Numbered from the stretch's first letter, positions 33,826 through 46,276 are shown. The stretch is DNA of 64,000 nt from Mesostigma viride (GCA_009746045.1 RPFO01000027.1:727138-791137); one strand, 5' to 3'. Notes: generated from the sequence alone by a model not told the origin. Numbers and translations are program-made.

Positions 33826-36470
33826 CCTTGGCCGCTCCATCGAGGACCTCTGGCCCCTCAAGCCCCTCACCACCACCTTAACCGAAGCCTCCATCAGCTC
33901 ACTCCTCAAGGAGGCCCTCGAGCAGCACGTGGCCCCCATTGCTGCAGATGTGGCGGCCATGGGCAGCACGCTGACTGCCGAGCTCCCCCTCCTCTCCACC
34001 ATCTCCACCGCCGCCTCCACCCTCCTCGCTTCCTCCACCGCCACCATCCCCTCCTCCGCCGCCATCACCGCCCAGCTCCACGACATCGACCAGCGGCTTA
34101 ACCCCTAAATGGGCAGAAATACTGCCGATGCATCGGCTGTAACTTCACAATTTTGCAAACCAGATGCCATCCAACCCACCCATATCCAATGGCTGTCCTT
34201 GGGGGCCAAGCATGTCCATGAGTTGCCCTTCGGGTTGGTATATCACAACCTTACATATATGCAGGGTAGGCCATGTATAACTGCCGTCAAAGTCAGGGGG
34301 GTCAAGACGAGCGTTTTCATTTTTGGTAGAATGTGCATTTTGAATTATGTTGTAAGAGCTAGGCACCTACCACTTCAGGGATGATAAACAATTAGTTGCT
34401 GAACAGTTTGAGCCATTGGGGTCATCATTTGGGTGGGTATACCAGCAGTTACACCCAGTACAGCCCATAGGGGTACCGTTGGTAAAAAGCAACCAAGGGG
34501 GTAGGGGTGGGCATACTACCTACTAATACCTACTAAAAATGTCCCCCAACCATGCCACACAATACATTTCCCTTCCACAATGATGGGGAAACATAACTGC
34601 ATCATCACACTGCCCTTACATGGCACCTATGTGCAGGTGCCACCTTGTCCATGCACGTAGGTAACGTGGTACGGATACCCTACGCAAGGCACGCATTCTA
34701 GGAGGCAGCCACCAACAAACTAGTGATTTTAAGCCTATTTCAGCTTGCCCTAGCAAGGATAAACTAGGCCTAAACTGCTATAGCCTGCCAGGTGATGGCC
34801 AGCACACCTGGTGGCACATGCTGACAATGGGAAGCTTCCACTCACCGGGTACATGGTTGATGATGCCACAGAGACCAGCCAACTGCCTCACACTCATGCA
34901 ATATGTGTGTGGGAAATGTATAACAAACATATATGGAGGTATTCAAACCCATACAGCCTCTAAAACTTATCACCATCACACTATGGCAGGTCAACTGACT
35001 GAGGGAAGCATCTAAGAATGGTGTTTTAGGAAGGGGCCAGGCCATGGTCAAGAAAGAGCATGAATAATACAAAAAGAATGTGCTACACAAGCTAGAACGT
35101 ATATATAAACGTCAAACATCGACAAGAAAACGATAACTCAGCTTTACCTGGCATGGCTGGCATTACCTTGGCCCAGGCGGTGGCCGCAAAATGGCGCATT
35201 TCGGCACACCAAAGTTGTGCAGCATGGTCGCTAGATTCGACGATTTCTGGCCACCCTTGCACGTTTACGACTAAAAATCATCATAAAAAGTAAAAAGAAA
35301 CCGATATATCCTTTAAAATACGCCGGAAAGGTATTGCTGTCAACGTTTCTATCGTCCGGCCTGATCGCAGTTTTTTCCAGCAAGAACGCTGCCGACACCT
35401 ATCAAATGGCATTCCCGCGAACCAAAAATTGGCCTGTATCGTCTTTAGGACGTATAAAATCAATTTCCTGAGTTTGGTCAGAAAATTCGAACGAAAACGT
35501 AAATGCCATGCGTGGGCGCAAGCCGCCATGGCCAGGTCGTCGTTTTCCGGAATGCACGTTGTACGTGAAAAAGTACCCTGACCCCTTGTACTTTGACCGG
35601 CCAGAACACCTCTATAACTTTGTCAGAAGTATGCAAACCATAGTACCATGCTGTGAGGAAAATTATAAACTTTCGATCTTCTCAGCTAAACGTTTCCTAA
35701 TTCTCAATAGTTTTCGCGGCATTTGGTCCCCCGAGAAGGGGCCGACGTGTCGGCTGTAACTCAGTTTTAGGCGGAAAATCGGCAGCCAGACCATTTAGGG
35801 GTTAAGGACAATGCAGTCGCCATCGAGGTCCTGCAGAACACCGCAGGCCTCACCGCCCAGGCGGTGATTCAAGGACATTGCCGCCAAGCCAGCCCCTGCT
35901 GGCCTGGCCGGCGATGCTCCTCCCATCACGACCTGGGCGGACATGCTTAAGCAGCACACCACCTCCACCACCTCCGCCGTCGCAGCCCAGCTCCAGCGGC
36001 AGACGCTTGACCTCCGCGAGGAGGCCGAGCTCGCCAAGCGCAGCCTCAACGCCATACTCAAGAACTTCGACATGGAGGAAGGTGAGAATTCCGAGAAGCG
36101 TGCGCGTGCGTTTGAGAGAGAAATCCTTGGTCGCATGGGCCTTAATGGTGAGATCGAGCTGGTCGCCCACCGCCTTCCCCGCGCGCGGGGTAAGGCAGGG
36201 GCGCCCCCGCTCCTCACCTTTAAGAACCCGGCGGACAAGATTTCTTTTCTCAGACGCCGCTAGCGGCTCGAGAAGACTCTCTTCACCCTTGACGACGACT
36301 TGACCCTGGCGCAGCAACAACGGCGACGGGAGCTATGGCCGACCTACCTCCAGCTCCGGCAGACCAAGGCGGGGCAGCCGGTGTACTGGAAGGGGGCGGC
36401 CATCTACGTCGGCCACAAGCCCTGGCATGCGACCCCGGCGGCCCCAGCGACTCCAGACGCCCCAGCTTAG
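33826..36470 (+). pseudogene. L1-type ORF1 protein gene, split by a TTAA element
   Basis: The N-terminal part (to 34097) is Ala/Ser/Thr-rich and helical (LLKEALEQHVAPIAADVAAM). It resumes at 35806 (NAVAIEVLQNTAGLTAQAV), shifts frame near 35875, and runs through a coiled-coil-like segment (LDLREEAELAKRSLNAILKN). An RRM-like core follows: EIELVAHRLPRARGKAG, PPLLTFKNPADKISFL. There is an in-frame TAG at 36261-36263. The last part has FTLDDDLTLAQQQRRREL and ends at 36470. LINE ORF1 proteins bind element RNA. No ORF2 follows. The start is not certain; no Met fits well. Confidence 0.6.
34102..35801. mobile_element. Non-autonomous TTAA element, piggyBac-like, copy 2 (1700 bp)
   Basis: TTAA at 34098-34101 and 35802-35805. 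The left end CCCCTAAATGGGCAG and right end CTGGCTGCCGAT-type match copy 1 at 11246-12934 with few changes throughout. It interrupts the ORF1 protein gene. Both copies lie in the same direction. Confidence 0.82.
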
Positions 36471-37279
36471 GGGAATACAGCAGTAGTAGTGTAGAATAGA
36501 TAGACCGTGGCCATGTACATGTACGCCTCCTACAGGCACTATACCAGCTAAGCCACGCGCATTATTTAGCCATGTACATGTGTGCCTATGATGTGCCACA
36601 CTCCAGATGATGCCTAGTTTTATTTAGTTCTGCTGTGCCCATGCAGAGAGCTGCTCTCTGCTGAGAGGCCACACCTCGCTTTGTTTTAGCTATGCTGATC
36701 TTCCCCCCCATGACAGGCTCCCCCTTAGCTGGGCATAGCTTGATAGATCATGGGGACGCAGGTGCCCTGGTGCACCTAGAGCAAGTGTCGTTTACATTCC
36801 CACCCTTGCAGGAAGTAGCTTAGAATGTATTATAGGCCATATGTCCCTTCTCTGGGCTATGTGCTACAGATACTCCCAACGGAGTTATGTTTCTAACTAA
36901 CTACAGGAGATTTACACTTCAGGTTAAAGGTGAGCTCCAGTCAAATCAAGAGGTCATGATAGACGAGACATGATTACTTGGGACTGAGGGCATTGCCCGT
37001 TTGCTTGCTCTTTTCACCTTCTTCGCTGACGGCTGCGTGCAGCTTTGCCAACCAGGACTGACGTCAAGTCCTAGCGTGGACAGGCCTGCGTCTGGAATCG
37101 TCTATAGAACATACTAGGAGACCAGACTGTACGGCAAGGACAATATCCAAATGTCCGTAGGTACCATCCTAAGGTTTGTACAGTGCCACTTGGCGGTCCA
37201 GAACGGACCTGCTGGGGCCTTCCGAGGCCAAGTTTGTTAGTAAGACCTCAATAACAACTTCGGTATACCGTCACAAACC
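36471..37279. other. Spacer between ORF1 relic and TIR gene
   Basis: No gene seen. It should hold the 3' UTR of the minus-strand TIR gene. TTTATT at about 36619 would read AATAAA on the minus strand, but it is far (650 bp) from the stop. Confidence 0.4.
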
Positions 37280-37813
37280 TCAGGTGCGCGCCGGGAAGTG
37301 GCCGGGTGGCGGTCTCACCCCGAGGTCAGCCAGGATGTCCAGCAGCTTGCCCATGTTGGCGTCGATGTCGGGGTCCTTGGCCATGGGCACGTAAAGCTTC
37401 TTGCCAAGGTTGAAGGCAACGATATCAGACCACGCCTTGGGGTCCCGAAGGTCTTCCTCCATGAGGATGGGTACCATGAGCGGAATGCCCTTCATGCGCT
37501 CTGCGTAGGCAAACTCCTTTGCGCAGGTGTCACCGTCGATTTCCACCTTCTTCATGTAGCTTTTCGTGAGGAAAACCAAGATTACACGCGAGTGCTTGAT
37601 GCCTTCGCACATCTGCTTGTCCATCCGGCCGGTAATACGCTGCCCATCAAACCACGTCTTGAAGCCCATGGCTTGCAGACGTTGATTGATGACCGCGACG
37701 CGTGCATGATTGTCGCGGCCCTGGTCGTCCTCACCCCAGTTATGTGAGAGGAATGCGTCCCATGGGCCCCCCGTAGACAAGAGGGGCCCAGGAGGGCTCG
37801 ACCCAGGAGGGTC
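37280..37813 (-). CDS. TIR-domain terminal exon of an ankyrin-TIR gene
   Basis: After a pyrimidine-rich acceptor (CTCTCTGCAG at 37823-37814) the exon reads DPPGSSPPGPLL, a linker, then a TIR domain to the stop at 37282-37280. Visible TIR blocks are WDAFLSHNWGEDDQG (box 1), LQAMGFKTWFDGQRI, HSRVILVFLTKSYMKK, then DTCAKEFAYAERMKGIPLMV and LYVPMAKD. The C-X-X-E of CAKEF sits where the catalytic Glu of NAD-cleaving TIRs usually lies, so enzyme activity is possible but not shown. TIR domains signal by self-assembly, often in immunity. The donor of the cap exon at 38694-38771 is phase 0 and fits this acceptor. A Met at 37939 would need no splicing but extends into intron-like sequence. Confidence 0.8.
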   Translation of the reverse strand, partial: DPPGSSPPGPLLSTGGPWDAFLSHNWGEDDQGRDNHARVAVINQRLQAMGFKTWFDGQRITGRMDKQMCEGIKHSRVILVFLTKSYMKKVEIDGDTCAKEFAYAERMKGIPLMVPILMEEDLRDPKAWSDIVAFNLGKKLYVPMAKDPDIDANMGKLLDILADLGVRPPPGHFPART

Positions 37814-38693
37814 CTGCAGAGAGGACTTTGGGGAAGGTGCATGGGAGCAATCACAAGTAGTGTTCATAAGCACAAACCAAAAGTTTTCAGTAAACTGGCC
37901 TGCTTCAGTAAGCTGGACTGCCAATGACTTCAGCACCATGCTGCATTAGTGCCATTATGCCAGGCAATGCCGTGTCAACTAAGTTATTGCTGCACTATGA
38001 TATAGAGGACAGAGATCAGACTGTGTGATTATATATGGGAGCTAACCGCTAAACTTATAGAGAAGGGGATGGAGCCGCAGTGCTATCTGCGCAGTGCTAA
38101 GTGCGGGCAATCAAACCACAGCGCTTCCAGAGCATGGCGTAAAATAAACGTACTTAGAGGCCCAGCGTTGAGAAGTGCAATGATTAATGCACTGTATGGA
38201 CCGTCGGCAGGCTCAGCCACCGATAGGCTCGTGTAGATCTTTGCTGAATTTTGCTGAATCAGGAGACAACTCAATGTAGGTATGACTTGACTCACACGCT
38301 CAGCTCGGCACTAGATGACCAGCTTCATCAGGCAAGAGGAGGCTAGGAGTAGGAAATAGGCCTTCTTTCGCGCCCTGCCCCCCCGACCTTAATGTGGTCG
38401 ATCCCTCTGAACTCTCAAGTGGTTTCAGCGACACATCTTGCAAAAAGAGGTTCTGAATAGTAGATGTCTGCCATCCTGTCTTCTAAATGCCATACATTCT
38501 TTCAAACAGAAATCGGTTGAACATCAACTAGCCAAATGATGACAGAAAATGAAAGCTAGTGCAAGCTGTGGTGCTGATTGGAAAACAAATAAGCTTGGCT
38601 ATATGTATACAAGCAAACTCGTGGAAACCTTTGCTCTGTAGACAGTAAATCATTATAAGGCACCATTACCGATGATAGCTTGGCCACACTCAC

Positions 38694-38771
38694 CAGTGTG
38701 GGCGCACGCAAGAACCCCACGACATCCTTCATCCTCCCTTCCTCGGCGAGCTCAAGCGGCGTGTCCCCTTT
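38694..38771 (-). CDS. Ankyrin C-cap exon (26 codons)
   Basis: Acceptor CCACCACAG then KGDTPLELAEEGRMKDVVGF and LRAPTL, then donor GTGAGT; phase 0 at both ends. The sequence is the first half of an ankyrin repeat with a degenerate end, as caps usually are. It is the last ankyrin exon before the TIR exon. The intron just after the donor (GTGAGTGTGGCCAAG) matches that after the cap at 51046-51177 (GTGGGTGTGGCCAAG), so the two caps are copies. Confidence 0.75.
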
Positions 38772-41589
38772 CTGTGGTGGGTTGATGTATGGCATATGAC
38801 AGCATAAGATTCACAGAAGCAGGAATCTGGTGTGTCACAGAAAGGAATACCATGGCTGAATCAACCAATAAAATGGCTGTAAACTGTCGTACTGATCGAC
38901 CAAACGACTGACCGATCACCACGGCTGATTTGCCTGCAACCCATCAAGCCAACAAATCAGTAATGACCACCGTATTTACAGTCTATCGAGTAGTCATGCT
39001 TTGCATGCGTTGCAACAAGCTTCACTATACAATGTATGTTGGCAATACTTGCACCCATATCGCACCAGCAAACTGTCAATGCAGCACCAAGCTTGATGTT
39101 CAGGGGATCTGTTGAACCCTGGCATGCGTGAGGCAGATAAAGCATTTAGCCTTGTTGAAAATCGATTGCCCATTTCATCTAGCCTGTAGAACTAGATGCA
39201 TATACTTAATAGAGCATTTACTTAACCATAGACTGTTGAACCGAAAATCTTTTTTCTAGCCATGGAAAACCTGAGGAACAGTATTATATGATGTGACAGC
39301 CCCAAAACGTAGTGTGACAACCAAAGAGTATCTGTTAGTGGATAGTCAATCTGGTAAACCTTGCACGACAAAATGTATCGTCGACACAAAATAATTGGGT
39401 TTCATATGCAGCACAAATAACAAATTGTTCACATGGGGTTCCGTCCCTAACACAGCCACTACCCGTGACTGGTGCCAGCACTAATTTTTGCAAAATTCAT
39501 TTTTCGCTAGCGGCGTGGCAGCTCCTTCGATGCCTAGGCATACAGGCATAGATACAACACTATATATGCCGCCACACAGGCATCGATACAACACTATATA
39601 TGCCGCCACATAGATACACTGAGCAGCAGCTGAACAAATGGATCCTCCGGCTTTCAGATAGTACAAGGGGGACCCACATATGCTAACATGATATTTACGC
39701 CTTCAATTAAACTTCCTTTACATAGCGGAGTGGCGAGTTCAGCGTAAGGCGCAACGGGCTGGAACTATCGCCAGCTATCTTGACATGGGGAGGCACGTGA
39801 ACAACATTGTTGCAAGCAGATCCTGCAAATTTGAAAGGCACCCAATCCTGAGAACGCACTAACAAGGACTTGCAATTAGGGAACCGTGCCTAGTAGGCTG
39901 TCTGTTTGTGTTGCGTTCTTCAACAATAAGAACTGCAACAATCAAATAGTTTGGTACCATACCGGATTCGAGCACAGGACCTCTTGCATGATTTTGCGGC
40001 TATAAGGGTCTCCTGATCCGAAGGCATCCAAAGCGATAGCCCAACTGCGATAAAGCTCTTTACCGGAGAGCGGTGCATGTGCGTTGCCCTTTATACTACG
40101 ATTTTAGACAGAGAAAAGTTTGCGCAAACCCTTCCGGAAACTGTTGTCGCGTGCGAGTAGCGTGCTGCGGCGACCGCGATTGGGGGGTCGACCGTAGGGG
40201 TTCCCTTACATGCGTGCAGTTGGCTTGGTTGCGTCCACTGGTTGCGCGGCAAAGTTTGGCCCATTTGTGCCACCATTGCAGCAAACTTTAAGGGACTGAT
40301 ACGCTCAAAGAGTTTCGCAAACTCTTTCGGAAAACCTTTTCCCTACCCGAGTAGCGCAGAAATCCGAATGCACAATTTGTTTCCAAGAAATCTTTCCGCA
40401 GATGCGAGCCGTAGGCTTTCTAGCGGCCCGTCACCGCGAGACGTCTGGCGGCCAATTTTTTGTAACCACGGAACTCAAATGAACCGGTGCCAACCGTCAA
40501 TCAGTAAAAGCGTCGCGGTAGAAATTGCCATAACCTCCGCGTAACGATCGAGTACTCCGAGTATGTAAGCTATCCACATTGATGCGGGCCAAGTTGAGCT
40601 TGAAATTGGCCTAGGCGAGCCGGAACGAGGGAAATTGGCAAGGAAAACGGCGAGGAGCGGACCGATTCAAGGGGTATTTGGCGGTTGCTGGCAAAAAGGA
40701 CGGACATGACTCAGCGAACAATTGCAGGGGGCAGAGACCACCCGGCCTGCTTCCGTCAAGGCTCAGGTATGCCACAGGGTGTACGATCGGATCCATAGAA
40801 ACGGTCCGGCATTCCCTGACCTGTAATGCAATATGTACCGTGTGAGCATTGCATGACTATGTAGGTGACGTTGGATCGCCATGCGTCCAGGCATAGTTGT
40901 CTCACTTCATGTAGGTGTTGTGAACAAACAGGCAGTGCTATGCGAGGCACACAGCTAGTAGGCTGGCGGATATCTTTTGGCGACTCAGCTTTTGGCGACC
41001 TTTGGCGAGAATTACATTGAGATTGGTGGGTTCGAGGACTAGCCGTCGGCCGTCTAGCGCTGCGGGACCCGAGGGATCGCCTACTAGGTAAATTACCTAT
41101 GGTGGGGCTCGTTTTACATTCCATAAATGATCCCGCTATCATTTATGGAATTTAGTCCAGGGCTCGTCGGTTGGTGCACGGAGTGTTCTACAGCCAGACC
41201 TTCTGGATGTCTGTGAACATCGCACAGTGAACAAACTTTACTCACTGTGCAAGTGTTCGCTGTGTTACCCCCACGGTTACAAATGCTACAGATTTTCACT
41301 CAAGTTGGTCGCCTGGACTGGAATATTTGCTCGCGTACAGTGGGCCCTAAATGTGCACACGTTCCATAGACGGTTGTAGTAGAGTAGGTGACGTGTCCGG
41401 CCGGAGACCGGCCACAAACGCAGGAGAGGCACAATATTGGTTACTGCCAGGGGCCCGGGGGCGAGCCCCCGTTCTTGTTCGAAATTCTCCAATATGAACC
41501 AGTGGATCGAATCTAACCGCTAGCCCCACGGGGGCCGATGAACAGCAGCACAATCACTTTGACCGCTGAGATGAAATTGCAAATCTCAC
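38772..41589 (-). other. Intron of the ankyrin-TIR gene
   Basis: No further repeat exon found. It holds a clean hairpin at 41118-41151 (14-bp arms, 6-base loop) and two similar GC-rich stretches at about 40110-40160 and 40305-40360. Minus frames near 40756-41299 include a Cys cluster (CSICNRGG..) that I cannot place. Confidence 0.4.
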
Positions 41590-41688
41590 ATTGGACTCAA
41601 GGTCAACGTCCGCGCCGCCTGCAAACAGTTGCTTCACGACATCCAGATGGCCATGGCTAGATGCAAGATGCAGTGGGGTCCATCCAGA
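41590..41688 (-). CDS. Ankyrin-repeat exon (33 codons)
   Basis: SGWTPLHLASSHGHLDVVKQ, then LFAGGADVDLESN. The exon starts after CAG and ends before GTGAGA, phase 0-0, exactly one repeat. All ankyrin consensus positions (TPLH, A, GH.DVV..L, GAD) are present. It lies just before the cap exon in transcript order. Confidence 0.85.
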
Positions 41689-42478
41689 CTGAACGTGGCA
41701 GCCAGAGAAAGAACAAAAAATTCCAATCCATAGAAGAGCCACAGGCATGTCAGCGTCTACAAGAACCAAGCAGGCTTCTGCAGTGATCGATGAGCTCGCA
41801 CCCATACACGTGATGGTTGACAATCGATGTCATGGCTAGGAACTGCAGGATTGGCCCTCAAAGTGGTTGCCAAAAGCCATGCCTCCTGGTTCTCACTCCA
41901 TAGTCATACGTACCACCCACATATGCATGAAACAGAGCGAAATACAGAGCTTCACACACACAGAAAAAGTCCCAAGAGTACAGAAGCACCAAGGGTGGAC
42001 CGGAGTTGGAGAAGGATGGGATGGGATGCGAGAGCGTGGCTGCCAACATCCTACCATGAAATAATAAAGAGGATTACCAAAAAAGCAAAATGCAATCAGG
42101 GCGTACAGATTAAAAGTGAGTGTGCATGTGGCATAGATTTGGTTTGCAACAAGCCACCAACCCTCACTTCGGCCAGGCGCTTGCGATGGGAAAGGCCATA
42201 CAAGTCTGGCAGGGAATGTTCCTAGATCACTGGGATACCCGCGCCTGGGACCAAACAGTGAACAGAGCCATCCAACGTACTATTACTATCTGTCTATATA
42301 TCAACCTGGGTTATATGTTATCCGTATTAATTGGCTCCATGCAAAACCACCAGGGCTTAAAACAAGGTTGGAATGCAGGTCTCACAAAACAAAATAGCCC
42401 ACTAGGCAGCTTCCATTCCTCATAAGCTTGAAGAAAAAATTGTGCGCCAGTTCAGGAGTGTGTATCTGCATGAGTCAA

Positions 42479-42542
42479 GTAATGCGAAACGCATCACTTT
42501 TGCTCCTTGCGCAAGTAGCAAAAGTAATGCGTTTCGCATTAC
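42479..42542. repeat. Intronic hairpin, 26-bp arms
   Basis: 42479-42504 and 42517-42542 are inverse with one mismatch; the loop is 12 bases. A smaller hairpin built on the same TAAGTAATG word is at 43224-43248. A small fold-back element or a source of hairpin RNA is possible. Confidence 0.7.
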
Positions 42543-42559
42543 ATAACTACGACTATACG

Positions 42560-43016
42560 CATTCTGAGGCACAGGCGCCTAGGCCTAGCCGGGCACCTGG
42601 CCCGCACAGACCAGGTAGACACATCAGATAGACTAGCTGGCACCTTAAGCCCGCCCAGCCCGGGCTTTTTGTCCTCACCGGGCATGCCCCAGGCTTCGCG
42701 CGGCCGGGCCGCCATCCGTTGACTTTCCGTTACAGGCTAGGCATGGACACGTGCTACCCTACGGGCAGCCTCCTGGTTTGTTGCTAACATGGAGGCAGAT
42801 GACCCGTAAAGATAGGTTACAGACGGTGATGAAGGACACCACCCCCAAGTCGGTAGGGGGCGCTCCACGTGTGATCCAACATGGCATTCATAGTGATTTG
42901 GGCCGTGGTGCCGGCAACCAGTAACTAGAAATCAGAAAGCTAGATCCCTCCACCCCCTCCCATATCCCCCCCACTGAGGACTTATGCTTGTGTATATAAA
43001 TTAATTAAAATATAAA
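42560..43016 (+). mobile_element. Old LINE 3' end in intron
   Basis: Degenerate plus-strand copy of the LINE at 32679-33600: GGCGCCTAGGCCTAGCCGGG.. through the VMK-type coding end, UTR (ACTGAGGACTTATGCT) and a TTAATTAAAA-type tail. It is 5'-truncated and inserted opposite to the ankyrin gene. Confidence 0.65.
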
Positions 43017-43761
43017 ATTTGCGCACCCTGGGGTACCGGCTTCGATTCCTTGCAGAGTCGAGGATTATTTATGGCAGAGGCCGTGTAGGCTAAGTCGAAA
43101 TATTTCCTAGTACAGCGGAGGCCTGGGTTGGCCTAGTCGGGCATTACGGCGGGTTGGCCGAGTCGGAAAATAGCGCTGTATGGAATACGAAAATCCGAAT
43201 TCCCCATGCGGCCTAACTTGAGCTAAGTAATGTATTTGGCATTACTTAACTGCATGGCTGGGCGGCAAGCTCCACATCATGACAAGCCGCAAACGAGTTA
43301 TCTGCATACTTTCCCATGCTTTCCCTCTCCAGTGATCCATATCAGAAAAAAGGTGGGTGGAGATGACTTAAGTAGTGTGGGAGTATAGGAGGAAGGTATG
43401 GCATAGCCAGAGGGCCCCTGATATTGTTATTGAGCAGTACTTAGTGAGAAAGAGTTTACCTCATCACTGCCACCTTTATCATCCCGCAAAAACATCACAC
43501 CCTCTTCTGAACAGATCAGCAGTGCTTGTCTGAACAGGAGAGGTTGCACATGTGGAAGGAATTGTCGCAAGCCAAATCTTGCGGGGGAAAAAAAGCTACC
43601 CAACTACAAGATGGCAAGGACACCCATGCAAGTGATGAAGACGCCTGCCGTTTATTTCGTAAGCATGACAAGGGGACATTGCGCTGTTCAAGCCTTAGGA
43701 ACCATAAGCATGCAAAAGCGCGCCCACTTGAATTGTCCACAGATATCACAGAAAAGCTCAC

Positions 43762-43860
43762 AATGCCCTTGGCGTTCACATCGGCGCCGCTTTCGATGAG
43801 ATACTCAACAGCTTCCAGGCGGCCGTTGCTTGACGCAATGTGCAGCGGAGTCCACCCACC
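43762..43860 (-). CDS. Ankyrin-repeat exon (33 codons)
   Basis: GGWTPLHIASSNGRLEAVEY, then LIESGADVNAKGI. Acceptor CAG, donor GTGAGC, phase 0-0. A full consensus repeat including GADVNAKG, the classic end of the repeat. Confidence 0.85.
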
Positions 43861-45250
43861 CTGAATGCAGACGCCACATAAGTTGCGTGGAACCAAAATC
43901 ATACAGGACCCACAGTCAAAGCGCAAACCACGTGGCCAAGAAAGCATTCACAGCTATTGGTGAGATTCGCTCTTGATATCTGTGACAACTTGAGCCGACA
44001 ATAAGTGACAGGTGAAAGGTAATAGATATAGCATAAAGTAATGTAACCATAGTTAATGTGGCAGATGTATGCAAGGCCTGAGCAGCCTGCTTGTGGGCTG
44101 ATTCAACCCAGGTGGATGCCATTAAGGTGAAAGCATGATGGGCCTGGACTCTGCTACCGAAAGCCGCACCTTAAGCAACTGTCACTTCAATTCAGAAACA
44201 CCACCCACAATGTGCCAAAATGTTAACCTTCACATAATGTAAGGAAAGCATAAAGAAAGTCAAAACACCCGGGGTGGACTATAGTAGGAGAGGACAGTAC
44301 ACGCAAGCACACGCGAGCAAAAGCATGCCTCGATGTTCAAGAGTATTGGGGAGGATCAAAAGCAGTAATGCATGCGTGCAATATCTTAATGAGAGGGTGT
44401 GAGGCATATATACGGCCTGCGAAAACTAATGGCCACCACTACAGCCAGGCGTCTGTGATGATGAAAGTATAGGACGTTGCCGCGGATGGAACTTTGCTAC
44501 ACACTAGCTACCACATCAGAACAGAAGGTAACTAGGAAACAGCAACAAGAAAGCACACCAAGCTGACATTCTTTACAAGCTTCAAGGCAAACTGTGCAGG
44601 ACTTCAGTTTTCTGGGAAGGAATGCCTCACAGTGCAACAGGACACTGCAGAGAGAACAGTGAGAACACACAGCCAGAACATAGCAATAAACAACATTCAT
44701 AAGCGCGTCCATTCCAGCACTCAGAAGCGAAAATACAGTAGGACGCGCGGGGTTGGTATGTCACCACCCCCCAGGTTTGGCTCGATATTTCACCAAACAT
44801 GCTGTCTTGCCCCTCTAACACAACATAAAGGCATGATCTGGCCCAATAATGCTTGATTCTAGATTCTAAAACCTAGCCCGGACCTCACCATCTCAGAAAT
44901 GCCTCAATGAACGAGACTGCCGCCTGCATGCCAAAAGCGACCTAGCTTCACTGTTGGCGGGCAGGCGCCATGGCCGCGTCCTCTTGTGCACATACATCGA
45001 TTTTTGCTTGATATAAGCACAAGGAATTGTTAGGCCCAAAAAGGTTACCTAATATCGCTAGCCTTGCGGGCCCCCCCACTCCATTCTTAGTTGGCAAGGG
45101 CACCAGGCAAGATGAGAGGAGGCCTGGCAAAGCCTGTTGTCTTTGCAGTGATTTTGCACGAGCCTCTTGCAACCAATCGCTTAGGAGAAATATATACCCA
45201 CAGCACTTAACAAAATCTACTCTGGCCACTGGGATGAAGGCAAATCCGAC

Positions 45251-45349
45251 CTTGTTCTTGGCCTCCTTGTCAGCACCGCTGGCGACGAGGTGCCGAACAG
45301 CATCCAGACGGCCCTTCTCTGATGCAAGATGCAGCGGGGTCCATCCATC
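45251..45349 (-). CDS. Ankyrin-repeat exon (33 codons)
   Basis: DGWTPLHLASEKGRLDAVRH, then LVASGADKEAKNK. Acceptor GCGTTCAG, donor GTCGGA (weak), phase 0-0. The loop end DKEAK is shared with the next exon upstream (46178-46276), so these two are probably recent sisters. Confidence 0.85.
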
Positions 45350-46177
45350 CTGAACGCAGCAGCCACAGGAGTCCCGAGTAATATCAACAGTAAAAAAACC
45401 ACGGAGCACGCGGATCCTCTGTCAAGATCCCCAATTGAATCAAGCGTGCTTGTGCAGCGAGTGATGAACCTATGTTCATGTTAGGCATGGTCACTGAAGG
45501 TGCCATGGATGTGGGCTACTGTATGCAAGATTTAACCTCCATGCAGTGCTGCTGCACAAAGCATTGCCTGCCATTTTCCTATAGTTAGAATAGCCACCCG
45601 TGACAAATGTAAAATGTGCAAAGAAAACAGTTATCTCAATGAAAGTGGGAAGAATTGACAAAAGTACATAACAGATGACTAAGATTCGAGCAAGAGGGGA
45701 TGGGGTGCGCGAGCAGACATGAACCAAAGGCCCCCAATCAAGGGGATTAGCGAACGACAAAAGTAAACCATGCTTGCAATACAACACTGCGTTAGGATTT
45801 ATGGCATTGCATGGCATGGGTTGCATCGAGAGTGATCTGTTCTATGATCCTGTGTCAGGAGCACAGCTTAGGAGAAGAAAGGGTCAGCCTCCCCACTCCC
45901 ACGTTTACCACCCCGCCAAGGCCATGACGCCCTCGTCTGAAGTACATGATCCTTGCCTGGCCAGAAGGGGCCTAGTAGCTGCACAAGTGAACAAGTCGTT
46001 GCAAGCAGCGTACCAATCCTGAGATTGCAAGAGCACCCAAGTTGGGAGAAAGAAGCCTGCTCGATTCTACCGTGAATCCTCGGCACATGGCACACATGTA
46101 TGTAGCTTATGTAGGAGTTAGAAAAGACCAAGAAAACTTATGACCACTTTGGCTCCAGGGATAGGAGCCAATCTGAC

Positions 46178-46276
46178 CTTATCCTTGGCCTCCTTGTTTG
46201 CGCTCCTGGCAACGAGGCGGACGATGACATCCAGGTGGCCATTCTCTGATGCCAGATGCAGGGGGGTCCGCCCATT
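46178..46276 (-). CDS. Ankyrin-repeat exon (33 codons)
   Basis: NGRTPLHLASENGHLDVIVR, then LVARSANKEAKDK. Acceptor CAG, donor GTCAGA, phase 0-0. The usual GAD is SAN here, a divergent loop. Confidence 0.83.

Noticed and set aside
40756-41492. Zinc-finger-like minus-strand frames in an intron
   Set aside because: Cys clusters are irregular, frames overlap and no flanking splice sites convinced me.
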